Shown: piece after piece, positions 11,558 to 22,784 of the stretch
Numbering within the stretch: position 1 is the stretch's first letter
How the letters are laid out: the number at the start of each line of letters is the position of its first letter
Made by a program: the position numbers and the translations under genes
The notes under the pieces: model-generated
The model's input: only the letters and a program-made list of their open reading frames with translations
What the model was told of the DNA's origin: nothing
The model's database searches: none
Source of the DNA: Rutstroemia sp. NJR-2017a BVV2
Lineage: Eukaryota; Ascomycota; Leotiomycetes; Helotiales; Rutstroemiaceae
Direction: 5' to 3'
Length of the DNA: 64,000 nucleotides
NCBI GenBank assembly: GCA_002946415.1
Contig: NJPS01000004.1
Span: 1,245,001-1,309,000, forward strand

Positions 11558-14368
11558 ATGCTTCTCAAGCAACTCCTAACCGTGGGAGCGTTGCTGCCAA
11601 GTGCCATTCATGGAAATAACCTTCCCAAAAGGGCCAATACAGTCGCTACCTCCAATGCAACCTCGGCGGCAACAGGTATACTTTCTAATGGATTAGGTAT
11701 GTGATAGCCCTTCCCGGCGAGATTTTGTGCGGGCAATTCACTGAGCATACGCTGAACAATCTACAGTCGATCTAGGTGAATGGAAGGATGCCTATGACCA
11801 AGCCGTGACACTGGTATCTAGTATGACCAATGCCGAGAAGCTCAGCATTATCACAGGAGGATCTGTAGAATCGACGGCAAACTGGACTGCTCTTTCCTTC
11901 AAGGATGGAACTCAGGGTCCTCAGGGCTATGATTATGTTACTGGGTGGTGTCAATCTTCTGCCTTAGCAATGACCTGGGACAAAGCCTTGATGAGCAAGC
12001 AATTCTCAGCCGTTGGCCTGGAATTCTATCTCAAGGGCTTTCAAGTCATCGCTGGTCCCACCTCGCAACCTTTGGGCAGAAACCCGTGGGGTGGTAAGTC
12101 TTACACTTTGGCCGCATCAAGGGATTCCGTTAATTCACGCTAACGACAATAGGACGTCTTGTTGAAACCCTAGGAGTTGATTCTTACTTGAACGGAATTG
12201 CATTTGGCTTGGGTGCCAAATCGTTCTCTGACGTTGGCGTTATCGCGGGTGGAAAGGTAAGTCTTACTCCTTGAAGCCGCCTGTCTAGCGCAGAAACAAC
12301 AGGCCGATTTGGGACAATCCACTGCAGCTGGTTGAGGTGATCAAAAAAATTCTTGGGAAACCAGACGCCCCATAAGGTTGATATTTTGGTTGCTCAATCG
12401 CTTTATTGTGTCTTCTCGTAGGCTGGTTGTTTCTGCGCTGGAGAGAGCCGCTCTCGGACCTAGAACTAATTTTATATTCTCAAGCATTTCCTCCTGAACG
12501 AACAAGAAACGAACAGAACATCCAGTGGGTCCGGATTTGGTGGTGGATCTGGATTTGGATCAGGTGGCTCAGGTGGCCCAGGTGGCTCTATGTCCGGCAA
12601 CGGAACTGCCCCTACCTCTAGCAGCCTTACTACCAGACAAGAGATCAATGGCACATCTGCTGGCTCTGGTGGAAGCTCGACTTCCACTGACGTCTCCGGG
12701 AGTGCCCCTTACACTAGCAACGTCGACGATAAAGCCCTCCACGAAACCTACTTATGGCCATTCTACGACGGCGTCAAGGGCGGAATGGGCGCTACAATGT
12801 GCGCCATGACCAAAGTCAACGGCACTCTATCCTGCGAGAACAGCCGATTGCTAAACACCCTCTTGAAGACCGAACTTGGATTTCCTGGATTGGTATGGCC
12901 TGACCAGAATGGACAATCGAGTTCTTTTGATTCTGCCGATGGAGGACTCGATTACGGATCGTCTCAATACTGGAGCAATGATACACTCCTTACTGGCATC
13001 GCCAATGGAAGCTTTACACAAGAGCGTCTTGATGATATGGCTGTGAGAAACGTCATTGCATACTACAAGGTCAATTTAAACAATGGTTCACAGCCAGCCG
13101 AGGCAAGCTCCACCGATTACGTGGATGTTCGTGGAAACCACAGCGCCATCAACCGGGAAGTTGGTGCAGCAAGTCTGATTCTCCTGAAAAATACCAATTC
13201 CGCACTCCCCTTGAAGAAACCGCGGTCCATGGCACTCTTTGGTATTTCTGCTGGACCAGCCATGGCTGGACCCAACTACATCTTCAGTGTTGAAGGAACT
13301 CCCGATACCTTTGACGGACATCTTGCTGGGGGTGCTGGAAGCGGACAGACAAGTTTCCCCTACTTGATTACTCCCCAACAAGCTCTTACATACCGAGCCT
13401 CCCAGGACGGAACAATGATCCGATGGATCCTCAACAACACATACACCGAAAGCACCACAACCACCATCTCCGGTCTCTCCGGCGGCACCGCTCTCGCCCA
13501 CACCATCAGTGCCTACTCCACCGACGCCGAAGCCTGCCTCGTTTTCCTCAACGCCTTCTCCGGCGAAGGCGCCGACCGCAGCGAGCTCCGCAACACCGAG
13601 CAAGACGCCCTCGTCACATCCGTCGCCTCCTCCTGCGCCAACACCATCGTAATCATCAACACCGTCGGCCCGCGCCTCCTCGACACCTGGATCACTCACA
13701 CCAACGTCACAGCCGTCCTCTACGGCGGTCTCCTCGGCCAAGAATCCGGCAACAGCATCGTCGACGTGCTCTACGGCGCCACCAACCCTTCCGGCCGCCT
13801 GCCCTACACTCTCGCAAAAAACGAATCCGACTACAACGTCCAAACGTGCCTCACCGCCGTCTGCAACTTCACCGAGGGAAATTACATCGACTACAAGTAC
13901 TTCGACGCATACAACGTCACCCCGCGCTACGAATTCGGCTACGGGCTTTCATACACGAATTTCACATACGGGGCCGCGAACCTCACTATCACCAACACTT
14001 CCGCTCTCTCAACCATCTACCCCACCGGCACGCTCTCCGTCGGCGGGAAAGCCGATCTCTGGGACGAAGTCATCCGTGTTTCGCTCCCCATCACAAACTC
14101 CGGCGCAGTCGACGGAAACGAGGTCGCGCAGCTGTACGTGCAGTTCCCGGACGCGGCGGACGCGCCGGTGAGGCAGCTGCGCGGGTTTGAGAAGGTTTTC
14201 GTCAAGAGTGGGGAGCAGGAGGTGGTGAGTTTTGGGGTCAGGAGGAGGGATGTCAGTTATTGGGATACAGCGGCGCAGGAGTGGGCGGTGGCGAGGGGGA
14301 GGTATGTTTTTGAGGTGGGGGCGAGTAGTAGGGATTTGAGGGCGAGGGTGGAGGTTAGGGTTGATTAG
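11558..14368 (+). CDS. Secreted glycoside hydrolase family 3 (beta-glucosidase-like)
   Basis: Exons 11558-11696, 11767-12093, 12153-12256 and 12485-14368 join in phase to 817 aa. A signal peptide (MLLKQLLTVGALLPSAIHG) leads into an N-terminal (beta/alpha)8 domain. Its landmarks are a substrate-site stretch (AGPTSQPLGRNPWGG), a KHF-type motif read across the third intron as GGKHFLLNEQE, SNVDDKALHETYLWPF, and the nucleophile region GFPGLVWPDQ where the Asp of the usual SDW motif is kept. The alpha/beta sandwich includes SGEGADRSELRNTEQD and NPSGRLPYTLAK. A fibronectin type III-like C-terminal domain follows (NEVAQLYVQFPD, RQLRGFEKV). Odd points are PDQ in place of SDW and a Gly/Ser/Thr-rich insert of about 60 residues just after NEQE. 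Likely acts on beta-linked glucans or glucosides outside the cell; specificity unknown. Confidence 0.93.
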
Positions 14369-15492
14369 GTTGAGGGGTGTGGAGGAGTGGGTGGTTTGTT
14401 TTGAGTTTGTTTTCTTAAGGGGGAAGGGGATGCGGTGATTTTTGAACTACTAAATGAAATTCTACAAAATTTTTTATATCTTTTCATAGAATGTAGATTA
14501 TGCAGAATAACTTTAGACTTGGAAGAGAGGAGAATAATCCTACTAAGACAACTTTCAGAAATAGATTTCAAAGGTTGGTTTAAACTAAGTTCTCGAGGAT
14601 TAAGAGGTTATATAACGAAAAACTACTCCGCTGGAGAAGGGGCGGGGATCTTGTATGTATAGTTCCAGCAGACTAACGAGGTGCGTCGTTATTCCGGGGA
14701 GATGGAGGGTATACACTGTATTGTACTATCCATATGCCCATCACTCATTGTCCATGTGTGTAAAAAGAACACAGCAATAACAGATTCCAAACAATCAGCC
14801 GACGACGACTACACCACGCGCATAGCCCTGCTTTATCTCTCATATACACTCCCGAGTACAGCCAACCCATCCATAAATCCATACTTCACTCAGTACTCAA
14901 GCCCTCCTTCCCCGCACCCGGAAATAGAACCGCAAGGATAATTATATCTTCTCATTATCTTTCTTATCCCCCCCCCCCCCCCACCTCTCTCTCTGTCTAC
15001 CTATAAGACAACACATCTTTAAGATTCCACAACTCAAAATAAATATAAAAAAGAGTATCCCTGACTAAACTGAGGAACGTGTGAACAACTAAGTATGCTT
15101 CATTCATGTATCGATGACCTCTGGCGACAACCTAGTAGATTCTGTCCACGTCCATCCACCCACCTCATCGCATCCCATCCGCTACTTGCGTGGAGGGATG
15201 GCTCCATTTATAGATCTGATCTGATCTGTGCTCTCAAATACCCGACACGAGCTGCGGTATAAGTTCCAAGATTGCAAGACGCCATCTATATATCCCCGCT
15301 TCGTTCTTTCTCTCTTTCCCATCTGCGGCTATCCAGCCTGTTTCCTAATCCCGTAACCTTCTAAATCCGGTTTTATGTTCTTCCTCCACTAGTAACTTTC
15401 GCGGCCACGGCCTATATTACTGAAGGGTTGAGACAGTTGGGACACGATAAAGACAAATGAAATATAATCTTCATTGTCCGACCATCAGTGCT
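14369..15492. other. Intergenic between GH3 and ICE2 (convergent), with a C15 tract
   Basis: The two genes converge, so this is 3' flanking DNA. It is AT-rich after 14440 and contains a run of 15 cytosines at 14968-14982 followed by a CT-rich tract. No gene seen. Confidence 0.6.
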
Positions 15493-17008
15493 TCAGTCGA
15501 TTTTCCAATGCCCTGTAAGGGAGCCATCCATATCTTCCTTCCCTAGATAAAGCTCCAGCGCATATAATGCCATCGTAGCCGAAACATTAATCCACCGCCA
15601 TATATTACCGCCCGTGTTACCACCCTGCATCATCCACCACTCGGTATCGTTTCCTTCTCCCGTCACAGTGGAGAAGTGCTGCATCAGCAAACTGGTATAT
15701 ACAGCGATCAGAATTGAGGGGCTGAACCAGCTGAGTAAACCAAGAATTCTGCCTGCTCCTTCACTGTCGTCCAGATCGAGATCGTGAGATAGAACACCAG
15801 CTCCAGATTCTCGAATTGCTGGGATAATTCGTGTGGCTGCATAGAAAACGAAAATTCGATATGCGAGGGAGATGAGAATAGATGGAGTGATGGTTTGGAA
15901 AGCTGCGTAGAGGAAGGTAAAGCTCGAATGGACGAATGATGGTAAAGTGGATAGTACATGGAGTAGCGTTGAGTATGAAGCCATGATGATAGGTGGGAGT
16001 GGTGGGAAGTCGGTTTGTGCTGCAGCTGCAGGAACTTCTTCGGTGATTGCTGGGAGATAGTCCGTGAAGATCTGGTAAATGCATAGAGTGCAGTAAGCAA
16101 AGAGTAATGAACTCTCTACTGGATTTCCTCTGCCACTACCGATACCCCAAGCACATAAAAAGACCGAGCAAGTCATAGTGATTCCTATCAGCGTAGAATC
16201 GACGTTGCTAATTTGTGGGAAGCCCGTAATGCGGAACAAGAAATACACGGAGCTTGAAATGATTGATGCGGAAAGTACAAGCAGACCGATCTGTAAGCTG
16301 GTTAGCATTGTCTTAGAATTTGATGTAAAACGCTTACCATCCAAGTATCACTTCTCCGGTTGACCAGATATCTTGTGATCTGGCCAGCTGCTTGGATCAC
16401 TAGCAAAGAGCAGAACCCTTCTGCCATCTGGAATCTATTTGAGTGTTAGCTTAGCTGAACATAACTGCAGATAATGCAAGCATACGGAACTCTTAAAGGC
16501 TCGGCCCATCCACATACGATGATATGAAAGAGAGCCATAGGACTTCGGATCGACAAATAAGAAAAGAATCTTAGTATTAATGTACTCACAGTGGGGTTGA
16601 ATATCGCAGCACTTTGTCCCATGTTCCCACAGTCAACATTTCAAGTAGACCTCCATAGCCAAACACCCATTCCCTCACATCCTTATCCTTTGCGCGTTTG
16701 CCATCAAAGGTCCTAGAAACCCAGCCACCGTCACTGTTTGCATCTACTGCAAACCGGTTCATACTCCATATCAAGAGCCCCGGCAGTATAATCCATTGCG
16801 ACATAGCAATCATCTGAACCAGAGCCCATCTTAACCTCGAGTTATCAGGTGTCGCAAGTTTCAATGCTGAGAAAAAGAGGTAGAATCCGAACAGGCTCAG
16901 AGAGAACGCCAGCCCGCATTCTCGACCCCCGACATCGAAAGATATAGGTATGGAGAGGATAATCGAAAGGAGGAAGATCGAAGACGAAAGCACGCGAAAT
17001 AACCACAT
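15493..17008 (-). CDS. ICE2: ICE2 family ER membrane protein
   Basis: A polytopic ER membrane protein. In yeast Ice2 shapes and inherits cortical ER, helps mobilise lipid-droplet neutral lipids, and restrains the Nem1-Spo7 lipin phosphatase. Four exons (17008-16590, 16542-16486, 16434-16338, 16290-15493) give 456 aa in phase. The N-terminus MWLFRVLSSSIFLLSIILS and SFDVGGRECGLAFSLSLFGF are characteristic of the family. Further hydrophobic segments are PGLLIWSM, MALFHIIVCGWAEPLR, IGLLVLSASIISSSVYFLF and SWFSPSILIAVYTSLLMQ. The C-terminus is short and soluble. Two internal exons are under 100 nt. The gene is divergent from MYG1, 958 bp away. Confidence 0.9.
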
Positions 17009-17966
17009 TGGCGCGGATTGCGCCGGAGCGTGCGTTGAAGCGCGCCCTCAGCTTCAGCCTGTAATAGTGGTCTGGTCTCGATCTCTGACTCTTGCCAGCT
17101 TGATTCGTAGGTCGCGTCAAACGCGTCTCGTTGCTGAAGTTATGGTACGAGGTTTCGAAATTTGTCGCTTCTATGACGTTTTTGGTGGAATGATTTACTT
17201 CCCCTCTCCCATACGTCCTTATCAGTTCGTAGCGAAGGCGGTATGGGTCTTTCGTATCTATGCGAAGCTAATAGCAAATAGCGTAGTGAAGTGACTTTCG
17301 AATTTTTTGAAGGTATTCGTGCTTTTTACCCTTTCTCGACGACGAATAAAATTTGGACAGAAAGGCAGCGCAAGCGGCGTCTTGAACAGGCAGCCCTATG
17401 TTACTGGAAAGCAATATGATCCAATGATTTGGCTTGTCGCGTGCCTGGTAAATGACGGGGATATACCGATTAACAAAAAAAAGAAATCGATCGTCCCTGA
17501 TTTTCTTGATAGTTGACAAAATCTTGCAGGAAGTTGGCAACTTTTGCTGGAAGACGTAAGAGCTACGAGAGCCAAGCAATTCAGGACGGGAGAAGAACAG
17601 TTGTTAGTGAGGATAGAAGAAGTGATTCGTTCCGTACTTGAATATATTCCAGGAAAGACACAGTGTCTACTACCAGAAGAATTAAAACTGAATTAAAACT
17701 GCCGTACACTACGTTCCGTACCAGGGTGACAATTTTGGGTATTTGAGAAAGTCGAATTGTGGGAGATTAAGCACATGCAAAACGGAAATTGTCCAGCAGC
17801 CGTCCACCAGCAGCTCTACGCGACGGATTCGTACCGTCCTTCCGCTGTTTTCATTAGCCTAGCCTAGCCTGAAGTTGCTGCAGAAACTTGGGCCCCTCAT
17901 TGTCCATATTTGCAGACCCCTCATAAATTTTCAAGGGATCAAACAAACAACACGATAAATATATGA
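17009..17966. promoter_or_regulatory. Divergent promoter region ICE2 / MYG1
   Basis: These 958 bp separate the two start codons, which point outward. No ORF in it resembles a protein family. Near the MYG1 end is a 3-codon uORF (17963-17974) overlapping the first MYG1 ATG. Confidence 0.5.
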
Positions 17967-17974
17967 ATGTTTAG
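17963..17974 (+). promoter_or_regulatory. 3-codon uORF overlapping the first MYG1 start
   Basis: ATGAATGTTTAG begins 4 nt before the 17967 ATG, in another frame, and ends before the stronger ATG at 17988. It could steer ribosomes to the downstream start. Confidence 0.4.
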
Positions 17975-19040
17975 AACCTTTAGCAGAATGGCAGAAATAA
18001 CAGCGAAAAGACTCAAGACCTCTCCCATCGCCATCGGCACACATAATGGTCATTTCCACGCCGATGAAGCCCTTGCGGTCTACATGCTCCGTCTCCTCCC
18101 CACCTACCAATCCGCACAACTGATTCGAACTCGCGATCCCAAACTCCTGGAAACATGCCACACGGTGGTGGACGTGGGTGGAGAATACAACGACGAGACG
18201 AAGAGATATGATCACCATCAGCGCACGTTCGATACCACGTTCCCAAACCGTCCGACCAAACTTTCCTCTGCTGGTTTGGTGTACATGCATTTTGGAAAAG
18301 CCATCATCGCGCAGCATCTAGGAGTATCTGAAGACGCCGAAGAAGTCGACGTTATCTGGAGAAAAATCTACGAGAACTTCATCGAAGCACTAGATGCGCA
18401 CGACAACGGCATTGCTGTCTACGACCCCAAGGGCATTGCCGCTGCAGGATTGGAGAAGAAATTCAGCGAGGGAGGATTTTCGCTAGGAGCTATGGTCTCC
18501 AGACTCAACCCCAACTGGAACGATCCTGTACCGGCAGACCCAGTCGAAGCCCAGGCAGTTGAGGATGCAAAGTTCCTTATTGCCAGCACGAGAATGGGCG
18601 AGGAGTTCTCGAGGGATCTGGACTACTATGCGAAGTCGTGGCTACCAGCACGAAGCATCGTTCAACAGGCATATGCCAAGCGTTTGCAATACGACCCGAA
18701 GGGTAGAATCATGGTCTTTGACGGACAATCTGTTCCGTGGAAGGACCATCTCTACACTCTTGAGGCACAAGAGAACAGCGAGAACCAGGTCCTTTACGTT
18801 TTGTACCCCGAAAGTCCACGACCAGATGCCAAGTGGAGAATCCAGTGTGTACCTGTCAGTAAAGACTCTTTCCAGAGCAGAAAGCCATTGCCGGAAGCTT
18901 GGAGAGGGTTCAGGGATGAGAAATTGGATGAAATAACTGGTATTGAAGGAGGCGTATTCGTTCATGCTGCTGGATTTATCGGCGGAAATAAGAGTTTTGA
19001 CGGAGCTAGCAAGATGGCAGCAAAGGCGGTTGATTTGTGA
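17967..19040 (+). CDS. MYG1: MYG1 family exonuclease (UPF0160)
   Basis: An intronless 357-aa protein of the MYG1 family, DHH-like metal-dependent 3'-5' exonucleases that process RNA in nucleus/nucleolus and mitochondria. Metal-binding signatures are visible: GTHNGHFHADEALA at about residues 26-39, VVDVGGEYND, and RYDHHQRTF with the HH pair. Further family blocks are ALDAHDNGI, GAMVSRLNPNWNDP, FIASTRMG-like FLIASTRMGEEF, and the C-terminal FVHAAGFIGGNKSFDGA. The first ATG (17967) gives MFRTFSRMAEITAKRLK, which could target mitochondria. A second in-frame ATG at 17988 has a much better context (A at -3, G at +4) and would give a protein without that stretch. Confidence 0.95.
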   Translation: MFRTFSRMAEITAKRLKTSPIAIGTHNGHFHADEALAVYMLRLLPTYQSAQLIRTRDPKLLETCHTVVDVGGEYNDETKRYDHHQRTFDTTFPNRPTKLSSAGLVYMHFGKAIIAQHLGVSEDAEEVDVIWRKIYENFIEALDAHDNGIAVYDPKGIAAAGLEKKFSEGGFSLGAMVSRLNPNWNDPVPADPVEAQAVEDAKFLIASTRMGEEFSRDLDYYAKSWLPARSIVQQAYAKRLQYDPKGRIMVFDGQSVPWKDHLYTLEAQENSENQVLYVLYPESPRPDAKWRIQCVPVSKDSFQSRKPLPEAWRGFRDEKLDEITGIEGGVFVHAAGFIGGNKSFDGASKMAAKAVDL

Positions 19041-19390
19041 TATCCATGAGGGGCATAAAACAAAAATATCATGAGGCGTTACGGGGAACAAAATACAGTG
19101 GTATAGATAGTCTCAAAAGACAAATCGATCAGATCAATGGATCGACGAATTCATTCAATTGTGACAGACAGATAAAGTTCAACATGTTGATATTGACAAT
19201 CATAAAGTCATCGTTTCGGTTGGTATGTTGCTGCTCGACTCTCAAGCCATCATCATGAAAAGCAAAGATGTACAACGAAGGCCCATCACCCCAAACCAAT
19301 AGTAACCATCATATCATTTCGTAAACCCAAAAACGCCGAACCCATTTCGTACGTACGCAGCAAAATTTTCTTTCTTTCTTTCCCCATAAC
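19041..19390. other. Convergent 3' gap MYG1 / IGO1
   Basis: About 350 bp of AT-rich 3' flanking DNA between two converging genes. No gene seen. Confidence 0.5.
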
Positions 19391-19959
19391 CTAACCGCTG
19401 ATTGGAATACCCCCCTTAACAGTTGGAGGACTGACCGATCCCTCACCCTGCTCAACTTGTCCATCTGTCTTGCCCTCACCCTCATCCACACTAGTCTCCC
19501 GGTTCAAGAAACTGCTTTCCTTCACCGGACTCGAGCTCTGCTGGCCCAAACCTAGTCCCGCAATGCTATGATGTGTAGCGGTTGAATTTCCAGCTCCAGT
19601 TCCTCCCTGCGAGGAGCTGCTGATACCGGGAGATGATGCATGAGGAATATTTTCAGGGAGAGGATGTTCGGATCCGATCTTGCCAGTGTCGACTGAGGAG
19701 GCCTTGCCGGCTTTGCTCAGAGCATAGTCGCCGGAATCGAAGTATTTGCGCTCTTTGAGTTGTTTGGCTAGGTGATCGGTTTTGCTAGGGAGCTTGCCGT
19801 AGAGTCGGAAGAGGCGTTGCTCATCGGGGGAGAGGGACTGTGCGGTTGTGCGAGGTTAGGAAGGTGGGCTTGTTGGATAAGATAGGATAAATGAAGGCAG
19901 TGAGGGGTAGAGGGAGAACTCACTGAGACATCGATCTTGTTCTTCTGAAGAGGATTCAT
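19391..19959 (-). CDS. IGO1: Endosulfine (Igo1/2, ENSA/ARPP19 family)
   Basis: A small disordered inhibitor of PP2A-B55. When phosphorylated by the Greatwall/Rim15 kinase it blocks the phosphatase and stabilises mRNAs on entry into quiescence. Exons 19959-19924 and 19837-19391 give 160 aa. The family core is complete: LSPDEQRLFRLYGKLPSK, then the phosphorylation site KYFDSGDYALSKA, where the Ser in FDSGDY is the Greatwall target. The long C-terminus is Ser/Gly/Thr-rich and low in complexity, as in other filamentous fungi. The first exon is only 12 codons. Upstream DNA holds several AGGGG/CCCCT pentamers, compatible with but not proof of stress control. Confidence 0.95.
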
Positions 19960-21013
19960 CTTGGAATGAATGTCTGGCGAGCGTTGTAAATTCTAGAGCC
20001 AAAGGCTGGATAAGTGCGTATTCTTCGGTGGGCTTGTGAGGTCGAATTGTGGTGCAATTTCGTCTTTGTCGTCGAACAAGCAGACTAAGTCGCGGCAGGC
20101 TTGAACACTAAAAAGTGACTGGGTAGAATTGCCGTGGCCAAACGGTGCAGCGATGGATGTAAGGAGGTAAGCTATTAATTTCCGATTCCGAAGAGAGCGA
20201 CGTAATGTACTTGCTCGGTAGAGTCGTTCTCGTTGCAAAGGGTTACGGTTCTTATGTCCTTAAGAAATTGGAGTTGGTTGCACAAGGAATTGGAGCGAGG
20301 GGGTTTAAAAGAAGGAAGTTTGAGGTTCAGAATCAGTGAATTTCCAGAAAGAGAGCCGATAACAATTTGAGCTTTTGGGCTCTTGGTGGGGTTCTGCGGG
20401 AGGGTCGTTCTCTGGTCTCGCTTGGGCAGAGATCTTGGAAATTGGAGCACGAGGAGGGGAAAATTAGGAGAGAATTTGCTCTGATCTTGGTGAAGAAGAA
20501 ATCCAGACCACTCTTGACCAGAAATCGTGGACTAAGTTGCTGCACAAGTACGTATAAAGCCCGAGAAGGTTTAATACCGCTTCTCCTTACCCATCCAGCT
20601 TATAAAGATTTTCCTTTCCCTCCTTCCCCCCTTGCAAGCCACGCATGCAGGTTTCTAAAAATTCTCAGATACGCAAAAGATCAACCGGAGAGTCATATCC
20701 AATTGGTTTTCTTCTCGATCACGAGACGACCTTCATTAATAGTTCCCGCATAACCTCTAGACCTGCTCATCGCCAAATCGTGCATACCTTACAGAAGGGG
20801 GAGATACCGTCATCCAGTACATACGTACATACGAGTCAGAAACGTATAGCAGACTATTAGCAGTATACGAGATACGGTCATTCATCCAGCTCTGTTGGAA
20901 CAATATCCGATTCCCTACTCCAAAGCTTCGAGAACAAGCTCTCATTGGTCGCTTTTTTATTGACCCGAAAGTATATCCAAAAAGCTTTTCTTCTCAAGCA
21001 AGACACCCTCCAG
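19960..21013. promoter_or_regulatory. Divergent promoter region IGO1 / SFM1
   Basis: IGO1 and SFM1 are transcribed away from each other from this 1.05-kb gap. Short ORFs here have no recognisable domain. AGGGG/CCCCT pentamers occur near 20298, 20454, 20626 and 20797; each is a weak STRE match. Confidence 0.4.
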
Positions 21014-21795
21014 ATGGCTGCCAAAACATACATCGTTGAGCACCTAGACGAAGAGCTGGGCCCATGGTCTGAGCTTGAATATGTCACCATAGCTAAGGAG
21101 TGCAATCAGGCCGGCGCAAAGTTTTGTTTGTCCTCGGTTCCTCCTAACTTGGCCTTGCCCGAGGTCTTGAAAGCCGTACCAGGTTTCACAGCAGATGGCC
21201 GAAGCGTCGAGACTATATATGCAAGTGATAAGTCTCGCGTCTGCTTGCTTGACCCGGCAGCCACAAAGGAATTAAGCCCAGAAGATGGCGAGGTGTTCGA
21301 TGTGTTCCTCTTTGGCGGCATCCTAGGTTGGTAACATAGTTCTACAACACACCAGCCATTTGCTGAAGTATTGAGTACAGGAGATGATCCTCCGAGAGAC
21401 CGAACTTCTGAGCTTAGGAAGAAGGGATTCGAAGGTCGACGTCTCGGCCCTATCCAACTAACAACGGATACTGCCGTTCGCTGCACGAGAATAGTCACAC
21501 AGGACAAAAGTCAGCTGATTCTATCTCTCATCGTCCTTTTCGATTTGATGCTAACTGATATACAGTTCCTCTAGACAAGATTCCGTATGTGGACTACCCA
21601 GAACTTCGAATCAACAAGAATGAAAGTACTGAGATGCCATTCCGTTACGTCAAGGGCGCAAACGGCCAACCCATTATGCCAGACGTAAGCCACGTTTATT
21701 CGCAGAATATCTTGATGTAAAGCTGACTGAAGCCACAGGGAATGGTTGATCTAATCAAGAAAGACTCTGAAAAGGGATTCGGTGACATGTTCTAG
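21014..21795 (+). CDS. SFM1: Protein arginine methyltransferase SFM1 (SPOUT family)
   Basis: A SPOUT-fold SAM-dependent methyltransferase. Yeast Sfm1 methylates Arg146 of ribosomal protein uS3 (Rps3). Exons 21014-21326, 21381-21509, 21566-21684 and 21739-21795 give 205 aa. Typical blocks are YIVEHLDEELGPWSELEY at the N-terminus, LFGGILGDDPPRDRTSELR, LGPIQLTTDTAVRCTRIV, and KIPYVDYPELRINKNE followed by MPFRYV. The glycine-rich GGILGDDPPRDRT segment and the TDTA region match the cofactor knot of the family. The first intron uses an unusual donor, GTTGGT, which is required to keep the GGILGDDPP frame. The start at 21014 begins MAAKTYIVEH. Confidence 0.93.
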
Positions 21796-22784
21796 AATGA
21801 GCATGCCAAAATACCACTGCGGGAACTCTAACATAGAAGATGGCTAGTGCGGGGCACTCAAATCCCATAAGATTTGAGATCTTTCGAAGGAAGCAATTGA
21901 AAACCGCAAAATGTTTAACGCATACTCACACAGCTGTTAATATTTTTTACGCCACAGATATGAGCGATATTGCCTTACTCAGTCGACTTGTGCATTTAGC
22001 AGGACTCTTTTGCAGTACCTGTATCCTTCGCCAAGGGTCTGAACATACGGCTGTGCGGAACCATGAGAATGGGTGTAGCAGAATCCGTAGCTTATAGAAA
22101 ATCAAACAATTGTTCCAATGTGTAGAGCTAGAGGCCTTGGTAGTTTGAGTTGTGGAACGGACTGGATTTGCTCGACTGTTTCTCATGGAGTTGTCATGTC
22201 GCAGACTAGAAATCAAGGACCCTCTGCATTCAAACGCTATGCACAACCGTTTCCAAACCAATAACGGAAGATTTATACAATTTCGGCCAATGAGCATTCA
22301 TCAATCGCAATTGCCAAAAAAGAGGCGCACACTAAGCTGGAGGGGCTCTTTGTGTGAAGTGTTCGACCAAGCTCTCTTTCGAGATACCAACGGCTCTTCG
22401 TGTATCTTGTCTTGAAATGATAAATGCAATTTCAAAGTTCCTCAGAAGACACACTGCTTCGTAGCTCTCTCCACATAAATTCTATTATTGGTCGTTCTTA
22501 ACCTCTCGCTTCGTTTCTACCCTGCGTCCATCTGCAGAGAACGGTCTTCAGAGTGGCTGTAACAATTCATTCAGTATCACTAATAAAGCCGAGCCGCGCC
22601 TCCTTCTCAATTCACACATCAACAGCCAAACTGTGTCCACAACCCGACATTTCTACATTTTCATTCCTGGGCTCAACAGTATCGGCACATGTTCTGTGCG
22701 TGGACAATCGCGACGACGCGATCTGAATAAACCCCTTTCCCCTTTTCCGAACGCCTATCCCGGGCGATAGGACAACCCTTCGCC
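21796..22784. other. Intergenic upstream of KEX1
   Basis: About 990 bp between SFM1 and KEX1, both on the plus strand. No convincing gene. The last 250 bp are a CT-rich leader typical of fungal promoters. Confidence 0.5.

Noticed and set aside
13088..13843. Antisense ORF of 251 codons across the GH3 gene
   Set aside because: It is fully antisense to the conserved GH3 domain and its composition (very rich in G, V, D and E) is what complementary GC-rich codons produce.
13423..14190. Alternative-frame plus-strand ORF of 255 codons inside GH3
   Set aside because: Its extreme Arg/His/Pro content is a shadow of the GH3 frame with C-ending codons.
14353..14368. GTTAGGGTTGATTAGG, telomere-like
   Set aside because: It encodes the last residues and stop of the GH3 gene, and only one imperfect copy is present.
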